Source: Cheiracanthium punctorium (lineage: Eukaryota; Arthropoda; Arachnida; Araneae; Cheiracanthiidae). Taken from it: a stretch of DNA of 64,000 bases. The notes under the pieces were generated by a model. That model searched no databases, was not told the origin of the DNA, and worked only from the letters and a program-made list of their open reading frames with translations. How positions within the stretch are numbered: position 1 is the first letter of the stretch; each line of letters opens with the position of its first letter. Positions 63,111 through 64,000 of this stretch are shown piece after piece. Location of the stretch: NCBI GenBank assembly GCA_038373885.1, contig JAWZYV010013168.1, positions 1 to 64,000 of the forward strand, given 5' to 3'. The translations under genes were made by a program, and so were the position numbers.

Positions 63111-64000
63111 TCTCAGCAGGGGCGGCGTGGCACGGTAAGCAAGGTCTGCATCTGGGTGCCATCGTCGAAAGGGGGGCCATTTCGAACTAAAACTGAGAAA
63201 ATCTTGATCTAGAGCAGTGTTTCACAAACTTTTTTGTCCTTCTCTTCAAAAAATCTTCAACTAGATTTTTTTTTTCCGCGACCCATTACTACATAACGAC
63301 CCCAACGCAGAACATGCCGAAATCGGCGACGTGCGTCGCAGAACAAAGAGCTCCGCTGCAGAACAATTACGGATGAGGACTGAAAAGGGAGAGAGAGGGG
63401 AGAAATCAATCACTTCAAACAGAAAGTCAAACTCAAAAGCCAGACAGCAATCTGGAGGGATACCATTTCATCTCCTGCATCCAGGCATAGAAAGAATATA
63501 TTCCTTTGTGGGGGGAGGGGGGGGGAGATGACACGACGGCAATTAGTCAAAAGTTAATTATCACCCAAAAGGCGCCTGATCATCTCCTTCTGGGAGAGCG
63601 CCACATTTTTGGACCCCACATGTGGAGAACGGACAGCGCTTATCACTTGCAATATCATTCACATTCATTTTCTAGCTACGTTTTTTCCCCTGGTAAATAT
63701 GTCTGCTCGAGACAAAGTCTCTTGCTTTGAGTGTAATACTCCTATAATTTTGAAAAATTATAGGAACATATAAAACTGAGAATTGTTATGTGCGACCCCT
63801 TTAAAAAAATTGGATTAAAACGGCTCCTTTACAAAAATACAATCGATTAAAATGGCCACTTTAAAATTACAAGTAGTAAAATTAGACCTTCATACATGCA
63901 ACCGGTTAAAATGCATTTTTGCAAATAATTTACCTTCTTCTGAATATGATGTTTATTAAATAGCTTTTTTATTTCATCTTTCGTGAGCGATGATTTGACC
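63111..64000. other. hAT-type termini and unassigned end of window
   Basis: CAGCAGGGGCGGCGTGGCAC (about 63115) and CAGTGTTTCACAAACTTTTT (about 63214), with CGCGACCC further on, look like left ends of two hAT elements. Partners were not found; TGTGCGACCCCTTT at about 63790 may belong to the second. Frames of 60-75 codons here lack domains. Confidence 0.4.

Overview
The window is AT-rich eukaryotic, very probably animal, genomic DNA with no recognisable host gene. Nearly everything interpretable is transposable-element sequence. The mixture (Ty3/gypsy elements with metazoan-style gag-pol, hAT, piggyBac-like and Tc1/mariner-like TIR elements, a Helitron with a PIF1-type helicase, tRNA- and 5S-like SINEs) fits an invertebrate. 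I lean to an arthropod, possibly a chelicerate, but nothing here fixes the taxon. There are no operons, bacterial genes or CRISPR arrays.

Layout. 1-6408: a Ty3/gypsy copy whose 5' end lies outside the window; its gag is split by a hAT-like element that carries two smaller elements. 6409-8270: palindromic and TIR elements, one enclosing a tRNA-like gene. 8271-16069: unassigned DNA with GC-rich islands, minisatellites, a CCAAT/E-box cluster and two TIR elements. 16345-31780: one very heavily nested gypsy element bounded by the 5-bp duplication ACCGG. Its 5' LTR is split by 8.3 kb holding a satellite array that is itself split by a 5.3-kb element, plus SINEs and MITEs; its pol is split again by a 1.3-kb TIR element and a 967-bp hAT element. 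31897-33152: a TTAA-flanked piggyBac-like element containing a mariner-like element with a minisatellite core. 33329-37859: a gypsy copy on the minus strand with paired 255-bp LTRs, ATAAT duplications and a 1006-codon gag-pol frame. 38538-54190: a cluster of TIR elements inserted into one another, sharing CCC...GGG ends, 2-bp target duplications, TGTCCA/TGGACA-rich arms, a conserved coding remnant and tRNA-like modules. 55814-57758: a decayed Helitron on the minus strand. 58561-64000: hAT MITEs, a 75-bp minisatellite and a spacerless 52-bp palindrome.

How it works together. The three gypsy copies once encoded Gag, protease, reverse transcriptase, RNase H and integrase; all are now interrupted or frameshifted. 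The DNA elements seen here are non-autonomous. Target duplications let the order of many insertions be read directly, making the window a stratified record of transposition. The most unusual signal is the CCC-terminal, 2-bp-duplication superfamily, members of which carry tRNA-like Pol III modules between their inverted repeats. All calls come from reading the sequence by eye; no database search was possible.
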